Virus record (IMG/VR): IMGVR_UViG_3300047554_000460
Location: 1-22,858 of that record
Source of the DNA: a virus
Length of the DNA stretch: 22,858 bases
Strand: one strand, 5' to 3'
The position numbers and the translations under genes are program-made. The notes beneath the pieces were generated by a model. The model was not told the origin of the DNA. It worked only from the letters and a program-made list of their open reading frames with translations, and ran no database searches. Shown here piece by piece: positions 6,096 through 13,368 of this stretch; positions within the stretch are counted from its first letter, which is position 1, and each line of letters opens with the position of its first letter.

Positions 6096-7586
6096 ATGAA
6101 ACTAATTAAAACTGGTCAAGATGCCAGAGAAGCTCTTAGAAGGGGAATAGATAAAGTAGCAGATTGCGTAAAGGTAACACTTGGACCGTCTGGTAAAAAC
6201 GCTATCTTAGGAAGGCAAGGTATTACACCTAGAATTACAAACGACGGTGTTTCTATTGCTCGTGAAATAGAATTAGAAGATGAATTTGAGGAACTTGGAG
6301 CAATGATAGTTAAAGAAGCTTCTAGTCTTGCTGATATTAAAGGAGGAGACGGAACAACTACAACCACTGTATTATTGCAAGCGATAGTAAACAGTGTCTT
6401 TAATTCCTTTAATGATTCTGGGTCTTTGGTTAAGAAGAACTTTAACTCTATTGCAATTAAGAAAGAAATAACAGAGGCTTGCAGGCTTGTAGTAGAGAAG
6501 CTAAAAGAGAAAGCTAAACCTATTACAAAGAAACAAATATATGATGTTGCCTTAGTTTCTGCTGAATTTGATTGGTTAGCAAAGATAATCACATCAGTCT
6601 TTGAAAAGATTGGTGTAGATGGGTACGTGAAAGTAGAAGAAGGGGTAACTACTTCTTTTGAAGTCTTTAATGGGTTAGAACTTCCTACTGGTTTTCATTC
6701 AGATTACTATATAAATAATGGTAACAACGAGTGTGTCTTAAATAAGCCTTACATTTTAGTAACAAATAATCGGTTAGAAAATGCTACTTGTTTTGGCAAA
6801 GTGGTAGCTCAAATGTTAGAGGAAAAAGCAAGCGAGCTTATTGTGATTGCTCCTGACTTCTCCAAAGATTTATTAAACAGTTTTGTTAAGACAAAGATTG
6901 ATAGTCAGTTTACGATTGTTGCTTTAAAGCTTCCTACTTTTGATAAAGATGAATTACTTGTTGATGTGTCACTATTAACTGGGGCAAAGTTCTTAGATAA
7001 GAATACATACACTGCGTATGAGGAGTTTGAAGCTGATTTTGATATTAAGAACCTAGGAACTGTAACAAAAGCGGTTCTAACTAGTGCGAAGACTCTTTTG
7101 ATAGGTGGTAGCGGTAAGACAGAGGGACGCATTAAAGAATTAAAAAAACAGATTGCTGAATCTGATTCTGTATTTGATAAAGATAAACTTGAAAAGCGTA
7201 TAGCTAACTTAGATGGAGGGTTTGCAACTATAAAGATTGGTTCATATTCTGATTCTGAAAAGACTTACTTCTTATTGAAAGCTGAAGATGCTGTAAACGC
7301 TGTTCAAAAGGCTTTAAAAAGTGGAGTTGTAAAAGGGGGCGGATTGGCTCTATTAGAGGTCTCAGAGAAGTTAAAGCGTAATATCCTTACTGAAGCATTA
7401 AAAGCTCCCTATAAGCAAATTCAGGACAATGCGGGGGGTAAATTAGACATACCTGATAATGTTGTAGACCCAGTTGATATAACAATCTCTTCTCTTGAAA
7501 GTGCGTGTTCTTTAGCAAGTAATTTAATCACCACAGAAGTGGCGGTAGCGTATAAAAATGAACCCAAAAACAATAATGAAGATTAG
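6096..7586 (+). CDS. groEL: GroEL-like group I chaperonin, shortened in the equatorial domain
   Basis: The 496-residue protein aligns with GroEL over its whole length: VKVTLGPSGKNAIL (26-39), NDGVSIAREIELEDEFEELG (49-68), GGDGTTTTTVL (83-93), the apical domain (about 193-375) and AEDAVNAVQKALKSGVVKGG (396-415). The ATPase aspartates are kept: D50 (GroEL D52), D85 (D87), D398 (D398) and D458 (D495). The stretch between NAGG (445-448) and VVDP is about 24 residues shorter than in GroEL. It lacks the loop with the NYGYNAATEEYG segment that contacts the adenine. The GGM-rich tail is also absent. In the apical domain some hydrophobic contacts remain (F200, Y204, Y205), while the GroEL L234 position appears to be glycine. 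No GroES gene is in the window. Its position after the capsid gene suggests capsid folding. Confidence 0.95.
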   Translation: MKLIKTGQDAREALRRGIDKVADCVKVTLGPSGKNAILGRQGITPRITNDGVSIAREIELEDEFEELGAMIVKEASSLADIKGGDGTTTTTVLLQAIVNSVFNSFNDSGSLVKKNFNSIAIKKEITEACRLVVEKLKEKAKPITKKQIYDVALVSAEFDWLAKIITSVFEKIGVDGYVKVEEGVTTSFEVFNGLELPTGFHSDYYINNGNNECVLNKPYILVTNNRLENATCFGKVVAQMLEEKASELIVIAPDFSKDLLNSFVKTKIDSQFTIVALKLPTFDKDELLVDVSLLTGAKFLDKNTYTAYEEFEADFDIKNLGTVTKAVLTSAKTLLIGGSGKTEGRIKELKKQIAESDSVFDKDKLEKRIANLDGGFATIKIGSYSDSEKTYFLLKAEDAVNAVQKALKSGVVKGGGLALLEVSEKLKRNILTEALKAPYKQIQDNAGGKLDIPDNVVDPVDITISSLESACSLASNLITTEVAVAYKNEPKNNNED

Positions 7587-7857
7587 GACAGCTGTTGCTG
7601 ACTATCAAAAGATGTTCCCAGAGGAATATAAAGACTTACTGAAAGTCATAAAAGCTCAAAAGGAAAACTTAAAAGAAGATATGGCGGAAGTAGAAGGACA
7701 TCACATTAAAAGAGCTTTGTTTACCGTTAGTGAGAAATTAAGCGTTATGATAGGTAAAAAATTAGATACACAGGAAATGGAGTTTTTTAAATCAACAGAG
7801 GGTGCTAGATGGTTTGCAAAAGAATTTAGTCAATTTAGAATATCAAAACATGTCTAA
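7576..7857 (+). CDS. Small helical protein of unknown function downstream of groEL
   Basis: Starting at 7576 the product has 93 residues (MKIRTAVADYQKMF onward); an in-frame ATG at 7558 would add six. I prefer 7576 because it overlaps the groEL end by only 11 bases, like the other junctions in this cassette. The protein is almost wholly helical and charged, with YPEEYKDLLK-like amphipathic segments and a more conserved-looking end (LDTQEMEFFKSTEGARWFAK). It is not a GroES: it lacks the beta-barrel pattern and the mobile loop of that family. It could be a partner of the chaperonin or of the glycosyltransferase that follows, with which it overlaps by eight bases. I do not recognise its family. 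Confidence 0.65.
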   Translation: MKIRTAVADYQKMFPEEYKDLLKVIKAQKENLKEDMAEVEGHHIKRALFTVSEKLSVMIGKKLDTQEMEFFKSTEGARWFAKEFSQFRISKHV

Positions 7858-10183
7858 ACTAGCCTTAGCTTTAATCGTAAAAGGGGATGACCGAGAGGCT
7901 GAATTACTCGATAGGTGTTTAAACAATCTATGTTTATACGTAGATGCAATTTATATAACTTCAACTCATAAGAAAGGAGAGAAACCTAATAAGGCTATTG
8001 ATGTTATTTGTAAAAAATATAAAGCAAATATTTCATATTTTGAATGGTGTAATGACTTTTCTAAAGCTCGTAACTTTAATTTCTCACAAGTGCCTAAAGA
8101 ATATGATTATGTAATGTGGTGTGATGCAGATGATGTGTTTCGTGGTCTTGAGAAATTGAGACCTTTGATTGATACAAATAGAGGAGTAGATGCTTTTGCA
8201 TTTTGGTATCTTTATGACTTTGATAAACAAAAAAACCCAACAGTTATCCATAAGAAAACTCAAATTGTAAGAAATGATGGGTGTGTAGAGTGGGCAGGTA
8301 AACTTCACGAAGACTTCAAAGAAAACAGAGCTTTGACTGTAAAGTTCGTAGAGGGTATAGAAAGACTACATCTTACAACCGAGGAAAGAGTACAGGTAGC
8401 TTCTCAGCGTAATGTTGAGGTATCAGAAGGAGATGCAAAAGAAAATCCTGATGACCCTAGGGTGTATTTTAATCTTGCTAACTCTTATCTAGGAGTAAGT
8501 GATGGGGTTAATGCTAAAGAAGCTTTTTTAAAGTTTATTGAGCTGTCGGCATCAGAAGATGAAAAGTATCTTGCATATCAAAGATTGGCTTCCGTAGAAC
8601 ATATCTTGGGTAATAAAAATAGAGCAATAGAGCTTCTTCAATTGGCAATAGGAATGAAACCTGATTTGCCAGATGCTTATCACCAATTAGGATTTCTTTG
8701 TTTTGAATACAACATGCTTGATAAAGCTGAAGAATATGTTTTGTGGGGGCTTGCAATGAAACCAAAGTATCACAAAATGATTGTATATAATCCTCGTGAC
8801 TATGATTATAACCCAATGATGGCTTTGGCTAAGATTTATTTTAATAAACAAAGACCAGACCTTTCTTTACCTTTGTTAAAGGGTTGTTTAAACATTTATC
8901 CTGAAGATTCATATCTAAAGACTCTTGTTGAGGATATGGAAAAAGAGACCGAAAGATTAACTCAAGTAATTAAAGCAATTACACATATCGAAACTCTAAA
9001 AGAAGACAAAGAAAAAGTCTTATACACTATTGAGAAATTACCAATCGATTTACAGTCTCATCCTGCTATTTGTCGTATTAGGAATAAATATGTAGTTAAG
9101 ACAGAATCAAGCGGAAAAGATATTGTTTACTATTGTGGAGAAACAAAGCACTCATGGAGTCCTGAAATAGCCAAAACGAAAGGAATTGGAGGTAGTGAAG
9201 AGGCTGTAATTAACTTGGCTAAAGAATGGGCTAAACAAGGTTACAACGTAACTGTCTATAACTCGTGTGGGATTCAACCTATGGAATATGATGGTGTAAC
9301 TTACAAGCCTTTTTGGTTCTACAATCCTAAAGATAGACAAGATATAACTATATTATGGAGAACTCCTAGACTTGCAGACCATGAAATAAACACAGCTAAG
9401 TTGTTTGTTGATATGCACGATGTTATCTCTGAAGGTGAATTTAATGAGAAGCGATTAGCTAAAATAGATAAAATCTTTGTTAAGACAAATGCACACAGGG
9501 TTTTGTTTCCAAATGTTCCTGATGAAAAGTTTGCCATAATTCCTAATGGGCAAGCCTTTGAATTATTTGACCAAGATGTGAAGAAAGACCCTTACTTACT
9601 AGTAAATACGTCTTCTCCTGATAGAAGTATGGATGTATTACCTAAGCTATTTAAAAAGGTTAAAGAACGAGTACCTCAAGCTAAACTAAAGTGGGCTTAT
9701 GGATTTGAAATCTATGACAATACTTTCTCAGATGATAAAGAGAAAATGTCTTGGAGAGACCAAGTGGTAAAAGAAATGGAAGAAGCTGGAATTGAAAACC
9801 TTGGAAGACTGTCTCAACAAGAATGTGCCAAACTTTATTTAGAAGGTAGAATTTTAGCTTATCCATCTGAATTTTATGAGATTGACTGTATTTCAGTTAA
9901 AAAGGCTCAAGCTTGTGGATGTATACCTATAACAACTGATTTTGGAGCTTTTGCAGAAAGTAACAAATACGGAGTTAATGTAAAATCAAACAAAACAATC
10001 GACACTTGGTGTAAGAATTTTCAATTTCACTTTGGGATAGATGATGAGAAAGTTCAAGATGAATGGGTAGAAGCGGTCGTAAAAGAATTACAAAGCCCTA
10101 TGAAAGACACTGAAGAAATGAAAGAATGGACTAAACAATTTTCATGGGATTTAATTGCTAATCGTTGGTCAAATGTATTCTAA
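7850..10183 (+). CDS. Three-part glycosyltransferase: GT2 domain, TPR repeats, GT4-like domain
   Basis: I start this 777-residue protein at the ATG at 7850 (MSKLALALIVKGDD). An in-frame ATG at 7802 would add 16 residues inside the previous gene. Residues 1-180 form a GT2 (GT-A) glycosyltransferase: ALIVKGDDREAELLDRCLNN, the FSKARNFNF segment and D92-A-D94, the DXD metal/sugar-nucleotide site. Residues about 200-365 hold tetratricopeptide-like repeats, such as AYHQLGFLCFEYNMLDKAEE (277-296). Residues 424-777 form a second, GT-B/GT4-like domain with GIGGSEEAV (446-453) and SEFYEIDCISVKKAQACG (673-690). In the last motif the second glutamate of the EX7E pattern is replaced by lysine (K685), so catalysis by this domain may be altered. 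It probably makes or extends a glycan on a phage or host target. Confidence 0.88.
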   Translation: MSKLALALIVKGDDREAELLDRCLNNLCLYVDAIYITSTHKKGEKPNKAIDVICKKYKANISYFEWCNDFSKARNFNFSQVPKEYDYVMWCDADDVFRGLEKLRPLIDTNRGVDAFAFWYLYDFDKQKNPTVIHKKTQIVRNDGCVEWAGKLHEDFKENRALTVKFVEGIERLHLTTEERVQVASQRNVEVSEGDAKENPDDPRVYFNLANSYLGVSDGVNAKEAFLKFIELSASEDEKYLAYQRLASVEHILGNKNRAIELLQLAIGMKPDLPDAYHQLGFLCFEYNMLDKAEEYVLWGLAMKPKYHKMIVYNPRDYDYNPMMALAKIYFNKQRPDLSLPLLKGCLNIYPEDSYLKTLVEDMEKETERLTQVIKAITHIETLKEDKEKVLYTIEKLPIDLQSHPAICRIRNKYVVKTESSGKDIVYYCGETKHSWSPEIAKTKGIGGSEEAVINLAKEWAKQGYNVTVYNSCGIQPMEYDGVTYKPFWFYNPKDRQDITILWRTPRLADHEINTAKLFVDMHDVISEGEFNEKRLAKIDKIFVKTNAHRVLFPNVPDEKFAIIPNGQAFELFDQDVKKDPYLLVNTSSPDRSMDVLPKLFKKVKERVPQAKLKWAYGFEIYDNTFSDDKEKMSWRDQVVKEMEEAGIENLGRLSQQECAKLYLEGRILAYPSEFYEIDCISVKKAQACGCIPITTDFGAFAESNKYGVNVKSNKTIDTWCKNFQFHFGIDDEKVQDEWVEAVVKELQSPMKDTEEMKEWTKQFSWDLIANRWSNVF

Positions 10184-10400
10184 AAGGTACTTAAACATTG
10201 CTCTATATTTAAGGTCTAAAGTTAGAAGAAAAACTTTTGATGCTCAGGTTGGAACGATGGCTTATGCCTTATGGTCTTTTTTGGAAGTTTTGTTTGATAT
10301 AAGACATCAGGAAACTTTTTCCAATACTATTCTTCATAAGTATGCTCAGAAAGATATTGATTTATTAGCTGGTTTTATACCTAAACAAGATGAGAGATAG
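10173..10400 (+). CDS. Small basic protein of unknown function between glycosyltransferases
   Basis: From the ATG at 10173 the product has 75 residues; an ATG at 10155 would add six. The later start gives an 11-base overlap with the upstream gene, which matches the local pattern. The first part is basic (YSKRYLNIALYLRSKVRRK), followed by an aromatic and hydrophobic helix (MAYALWSFLEVLFDI) and a polar end. This could be an amphipathic, membrane-associated helical protein. The same frame stays open through both overlapping junctions, which supports it as a real gene. I do not recognise the family, and no catalytic motif is visible. Its position suggests an accessory role in the glycosylation cassette. 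Confidence 0.6.
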   Translation: MYSKRYLNIALYLRSKVRRKTFDAQVGTMAYALWSFLEVLFDIRHQETFSNTILHKYAQKDIDLLAGFIPKQDER

Positions 10401-11298
10401 ATTAAAAATAAGTTTTGTGTGGCAAGGATTTAATGGTCGTTATGGTCAATGGAAAGATGGTCTTTGGGGTGCAATGAAAGAGATTGAAAAGACTCACACC
10501 GTCTTTTATCAAGAACCAAACGAGGAAATAAAAGGCGATATAATACTCTATTGGGAAGCTCCTGTGACTGAGTGCGGTAAAGATAGAGAAAACTATTTAA
10601 AGATTAAAAATAATCCTAAGCCTAAAATACTTCTTTTTGCAGGAGGACAAATTAAAAAAGAATGGTGTGAAGGGTTTAATATGCTACTTGTTGAAAGTAA
10701 ACTGAATGTAGATGAGTGTAATGCTTTAGGAATTCCAAACATGACAGCTTTTGGAGTGAACACAAACATTATGAAACCCGAGAAGCAACCTAAAGTATTT
10801 GATGCTGTTTTCCCTTCTACTTGTGCAGGCTGGAAACGACAAGGGCTATTTAGTAAATCACTAAACAATAGAGGTGTTATTTGTGGTAGGTATCAAGAAG
10901 GTGACCCAATTGGATTTATTCTTGCAAGAGAACAAGGAACTTTGGTATTACCTGAATTGTCACAAGAGGCGGTAGCTAGTTTGTACAGTGCTTCTCATTG
11001 TTGTGTGAATACTAGTGAATATTGGGGCGGTGGGCAAAGAACTACTTTGGAAGCGATGGCATGTGGTATTCCTGTTGTAGTTATGAGTGATAGTCCTAAG
11101 AACATTGAATATGTAAATGAAAGTGGTGCAGGAATTGTTTGTGAGCCTGATGAACACTCTATAAGAAAAGCGGTTGAGGAAGTAAAATTATGGACAGATG
11201 AAGAAAAACGGCGTGGAGTTGCTTATGTACAAAGTAAATGGACACATGTCCATTATGCTAATAATATATTAGAAGCTATTAATAAAATTATAAAATAA
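10390..11298 (+). CDS. GT4-type glycosyltransferase
   Basis: The 302-residue protein has a GT-B fold pattern, with the donor-binding C-terminal half well conserved: SEYWGGGQRTTLEAMACG (209-226), then IPVVVMSDSPKNIEYVNESG (227-246) and AGIVCEPDE. This is the glycosyl transferase group 1 motif in which E221 would contact the sugar nucleotide. The upstream glutamate E210 is ten residues before E221 rather than seven, so the EX7E spacing differs from the classical form. The N-terminal acceptor half is short (about 130 residues). At 302 residues the protein is smaller than typical GT4 enzymes of 350-400, a compact phage version. It overlaps the previous gene by 11 bases. The substrate cannot be read from the sequence. 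Confidence 0.85.
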   Translation: MRDRLKISFVWQGFNGRYGQWKDGLWGAMKEIEKTHTVFYQEPNEEIKGDIILYWEAPVTECGKDRENYLKIKNNPKPKILLFAGGQIKKEWCEGFNMLLVESKLNVDECNALGIPNMTAFGVNTNIMKPEKQPKVFDAVFPSTCAGWKRQGLFSKSLNNRGVICGRYQEGDPIGFILAREQGTLVLPELSQEAVASLYSASHCCVNTSEYWGGGQRTTLEAMACGIPVVVMSDSPKNIEYVNESGAGIVCEPDEHSIRKAVEEVKLWTDEEKRRGVAYVQSKWTHVHYANNILEAINKIIK

Positions 11299-11299
11299 T

Positions 11300-11869
11300 A
11301 TGGAAAAATTTGATTTTGGAAATTCGGTAGATGAGCTTGCTTGTGATAAAGGTGAAGGAGAAGTCCTTTACGCTCTCGTAAGAGCAATTAAACCTGAAGT
11401 ATGCCTAGAAATAGGGACACATAAAGGCTTTTCTACTAGGTATATTATAGAAGCTTTAAAGGACAATGCTAAAGGACATTTATGGACAACAGACCCTTTT
11501 GAGTATGGAGCAAAAGACTTAGTAAGATTTGAAGACAGAGAATATGTAGACTTTTTGTCCTTTAGAGGCGATGCTGTGAAATTAGACAACAAGATTGATT
11601 TTGCTTATGTAGATGGTCTGCATCATATTGACGATGTTGTTCCTGAAATTGAAAATCTTTTACCACAATTAAATGAAAATGCAGTTGTTGTATTCCACGA
11701 TGCTCAAAATGAACCAAGTAACATTAAAGAAGGTGTAAATGGGGCAATTAAGAAATTAGGTTTAAATACTGTATGGATTCCATCTAAATATTGTTTACAA
11801 ATTTATCAACATAATCAGTTTTTAGGAACTGAAAAGAAGACTAAAACTAAAGCAAAGAAATGCGATTAA
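11300..11869 (+). CDS. Class I SAM-dependent methyltransferase (Methyltransf_24-like)
   Basis: The 189-residue protein has the Rossmann methyltransferase pattern: motif I VCLEIGTHKGFSTRYI (34-49), an acidic residue in WTTDPFEYG (D65), motif FAYVDGLHHIDDV (101-113) and ENAVVVFHDAQ (126-136). YVDGLHHI and the HDA motif after strand 5 are typical of the Methyltransf_24 group, which often modifies sugars or natural products. It lies among glycosyltransferases, so a methylated sugar is the likeliest product. The C-terminus has a lysine-rich tail (KKTKTKAKK), possibly a contact with DNA, a membrane or a partner. It begins one base after the previous stop and overlaps the next gene by 10 bases. Confidence 0.82.
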   Translation: MEKFDFGNSVDELACDKGEGEVLYALVRAIKPEVCLEIGTHKGFSTRYIIEALKDNAKGHLWTTDPFEYGAKDLVRFEDREYVDFLSFRGDAVKLDNKIDFAYVDGLHHIDDVVPEIENLLPQLNENAVVVFHDAQNEPSNIKEGVNGAIKKLGLNTVWIPSKYCLQIYQHNQFLGTEKKTKTKAKKCD

Positions 11870-12315
11870 TTTTATGTGCTGGTGATAGAAGAATAGATGG
11901 ATTCAAACATCACGATATTCGTCCTCTTAATGGACTAGATTATGTTTGTGATTTATTCGACATAGTTAAACATGTACAGAAAGAGTCTTGTGAAGAGATA
12001 CAATTTACACATTGTTTAGAACATTTCCCAACAGCGGAGACACAAAAAGTTTTAGAGTTGTTGATGGGACTGTTAAAGAATGGAGGAAAGCTTTATATTG
12101 AAGTTCCTAATTTCCTTTGGCACGCTAAGCTTGCCTTGAATGAAGATAGAGAAAGAGATGCTATCTATTATTGTTTTGGTGGTCAATTAGATGAGTGGGA
12201 TTTTCATAAAACAGGTTTCACCCCAACAATCTTACAAGAAGAATTAGAGTTTGCAGGATTTAAAGATATTAGAATTGAAAACTCTTCTTCGTTAAGTGCT
12301 TGGTGTAACAAATGA
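11860..12315 (+). CDS. Short SAM-dependent methyltransferase-like protein
   Basis: The 151-residue protein matches the later half of methyltransferases that act in surface-polysaccharide synthesis. FTHCLEHFP (49-57) is the motif after strand 4; LLKNGGKLYIEVPNF (71-85) is strand 5. GGQLDEWDFHKTGFT (107-121) is a segment common in this subgroup, and LEFAGFKDIRIE is the final strand. The canonical glycine-rich motif I is not seen. The start (MRLILCAGDRRIDGFKHHDI) has CAGD in the place of the usual G-x-G-x-G, as in short phage and cyanophage versions. It may be a true enzyme with a degenerate SAM loop or a partner of the methyltransferase encoded just before it. It overlaps that gene by 10 bases and the next by four (ATGA) and ends in TGA. 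Confidence 0.75.
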   Translation: MRLILCAGDRRIDGFKHHDIRPLNGLDYVCDLFDIVKHVQKESCEEIQFTHCLEHFPTAETQKVLELLMGLLKNGGKLYIEVPNFLWHAKLALNEDRERDAIYYCFGGQLDEWDFHKTGFTPTILQEELEFAGFKDIRIENSSSLSAWCNK

Positions 12316-12710
12316 GAACAGGAATAACATTCGGAGCGTTTGATTTAACACACACAGGGCATCTTTTGTTATTTAAAGAAGCGAAAGAAAATTGTGACTA
12401 CTTAATTGTTGGTTTACATATTAATCCTAAAGACGAAAGACCAAAAAAACATAAACCAATAGAGACCGTGTTTGAAAGATGGGTGAGATTGGATAGTTGT
12501 AAGTATGTAGATAAGATAATTCCCTATAATTCTGAAGAAGAACTTTTAAATATCCTACATCATTTCAATCCTGATATTAGATTTATAGGGGAAGAGTATT
12601 TTGATGCTGATTTTACAGGCAGAAATGTAGTCCCAGTTTATTTTTGTAGTAGAAGACACAATTATTCATCTACTAATTTAAGAAAAAGATTAAATGAAAT
12701 CAAAAGTTAG
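12312..12710 (+). CDS. Cytidylyltransferase-like nucleotidyltransferase (TagD/RfaE type)
   Basis: The 132-residue protein has all the marks of the small cytidylyltransferase family that includes glycerol-3-phosphate cytidylyltransferase. These are TFGAFDLTHTGHLLLF (6-21) with the HxGH signature H14/H17, ERWVRLDSCKYVDKIIP (55-71), and a C-terminal RRHNYSSTNLRKR (114-126) corresponding to the family's R-x-x-x-x-S-S/T-T motif. Such enzymes couple a phosphorylated alcohol or sugar with CTP or ATP to form an activated CDP- or ADP-compound. In this cassette it would supply a donor for one of the transferases. Its length equals the family's usual 130-140 residues. The substrate cannot be told from sequence alone. 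It starts inside the ATGA overlap and overlaps the next gene by 17 bases. Confidence 0.88.
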   Translation: MRTGITFGAFDLTHTGHLLLFKEAKENCDYLIVGLHINPKDERPKKHKPIETVFERWVRLDSCKYVDKIIPYNSEEELLNILHHFNPDIRFIGEEYFDADFTGRNVVPVYFCSRRHNYSSTNLRKRLNEIKS

Positions 12711-13344
12711 TGTAATAAGTCCCTCGATTAGACCAAAAGGGCTTGAAATAACTAGACAGAGCCTATTAAAGCAGACTTTTACTGATTTTGAGTGGATTAC
12801 GGATATTAACTGGACAGGCAAACATGACTTAAATAAGGCTTTAAATCGTTGTATTAAGCGTTCTTCAGGTGAATTGATAGTTATATTACAAGATTACATT
12901 AAAATACAGCCAAACGCCTTACAGGGGCTGTGGGACGCTTATACAGCAAGTCCTGATACTTTGTTTACTTGCCCTGTTGGTAAGGTAAATAATGAAACAT
13001 ACATGGGGAAACCTAAGTGGGATTGGCGTAACTCTCCTCAAGCTCAAATGGATTGGAGGATGTGGGAAATTGATTTCGGTGCTTGCCCTAGAGATGTTTT
13101 GTTTAAGCTCGGGGGGTTCGATGAAGAAATAGATGGTTTTTGGAGTTGCGATAACTTAAATGTTGGATGTCGGGCTGACTTAGCAGGGTATAAATTTGCA
13201 AGATTAATTAATATAAAAGGTATAGCTTTTGACCATGATGCTTTTATGGAACACCCTTTTAGAAAAGATTACAAACCTATTTTTAATAACATGAGAATGG
13301 ATGAATTCAGGCAAGGGCTTAAGATTGATTTTCTTAACTCTTAA
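12694..13344 (+). CDS. GT2-type glycosyltransferase
   Basis: The 216-residue protein begins KVSVISPSIRPKGLEITRQSLLKQTFTDFEWI-like, the first strand and helix of GT2 (GT-A) transferases. It continues with a nucleotide-binding half (ALNRCIKRSSGELIVILQDYI, about 49-69). LQDY stands where DXD is normally found, so the metal site is atypical. The later KLGGFDEEIDGFWSCDNLNVG (138-158) is the acceptor and catalytic region, with D154 a likely base. It is the last gene of the cassette, with a 17-base overlap upstream. Its TAA stop lies inside the -35 of the promoter copy at 13334-13362. At 216 residues it is short for the family but appears complete. Confidence 0.8.
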   Translation: MKSKVSVISPSIRPKGLEITRQSLLKQTFTDFEWITDINWTGKHDLNKALNRCIKRSSGELIVILQDYIKIQPNALQGLWDAYTASPDTLFTCPVGKVNNETYMGKPKWDWRNSPQAQMDWRMWEIDFGACPRDVLFKLGGFDEEIDGFWSCDNLNVGCRADLAGYKFARLINIKGIAFDHDAFMEHPFRKDYKPIFNNMRMDEFRQGLKIDFLNS

Positions 13345-13362
13345 AATTAACAAATATATAAT
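13334..13362 (+). promoter_or_regulatory. Repeated late promoter, copy 2 (feeds a short terminated transcript)
   Basis: TTAACT at 13334-13339, a 17-nt spacer and TATAAT at 13357-13362. The block TCTTAACTCTTA (13332-13343) is identical to copies 1 and 3, and TTAACAAA-Y-ATATAATAAA (13347-13365) differs from copy 3 at one base. Unlike the other copies, no ATG follows the -10 box. A terminator begins about 20 bases after the expected start of transcription, so this copy may make a short RNA or be attenuated. Confidence 0.75.
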
Positions 13363-13368
13363 AAAAAT

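Noticed and set aside
6116-6592. A 158-codon open frame on the minus strand inside groEL
   Set aside because: It is antisense to a well-supported GroEL. Its composition is that of reversed chaperonin codons (S- and F-rich), with no promoter or start context. The other minus-strand frames are likewise shadows of real genes.
7558-7857. The small gene after groEL as a GroES
   Set aside because: The product is all-helical, lacks the GroES beta-barrel pattern and mobile loop, and its length of about 93 is the only similarity.
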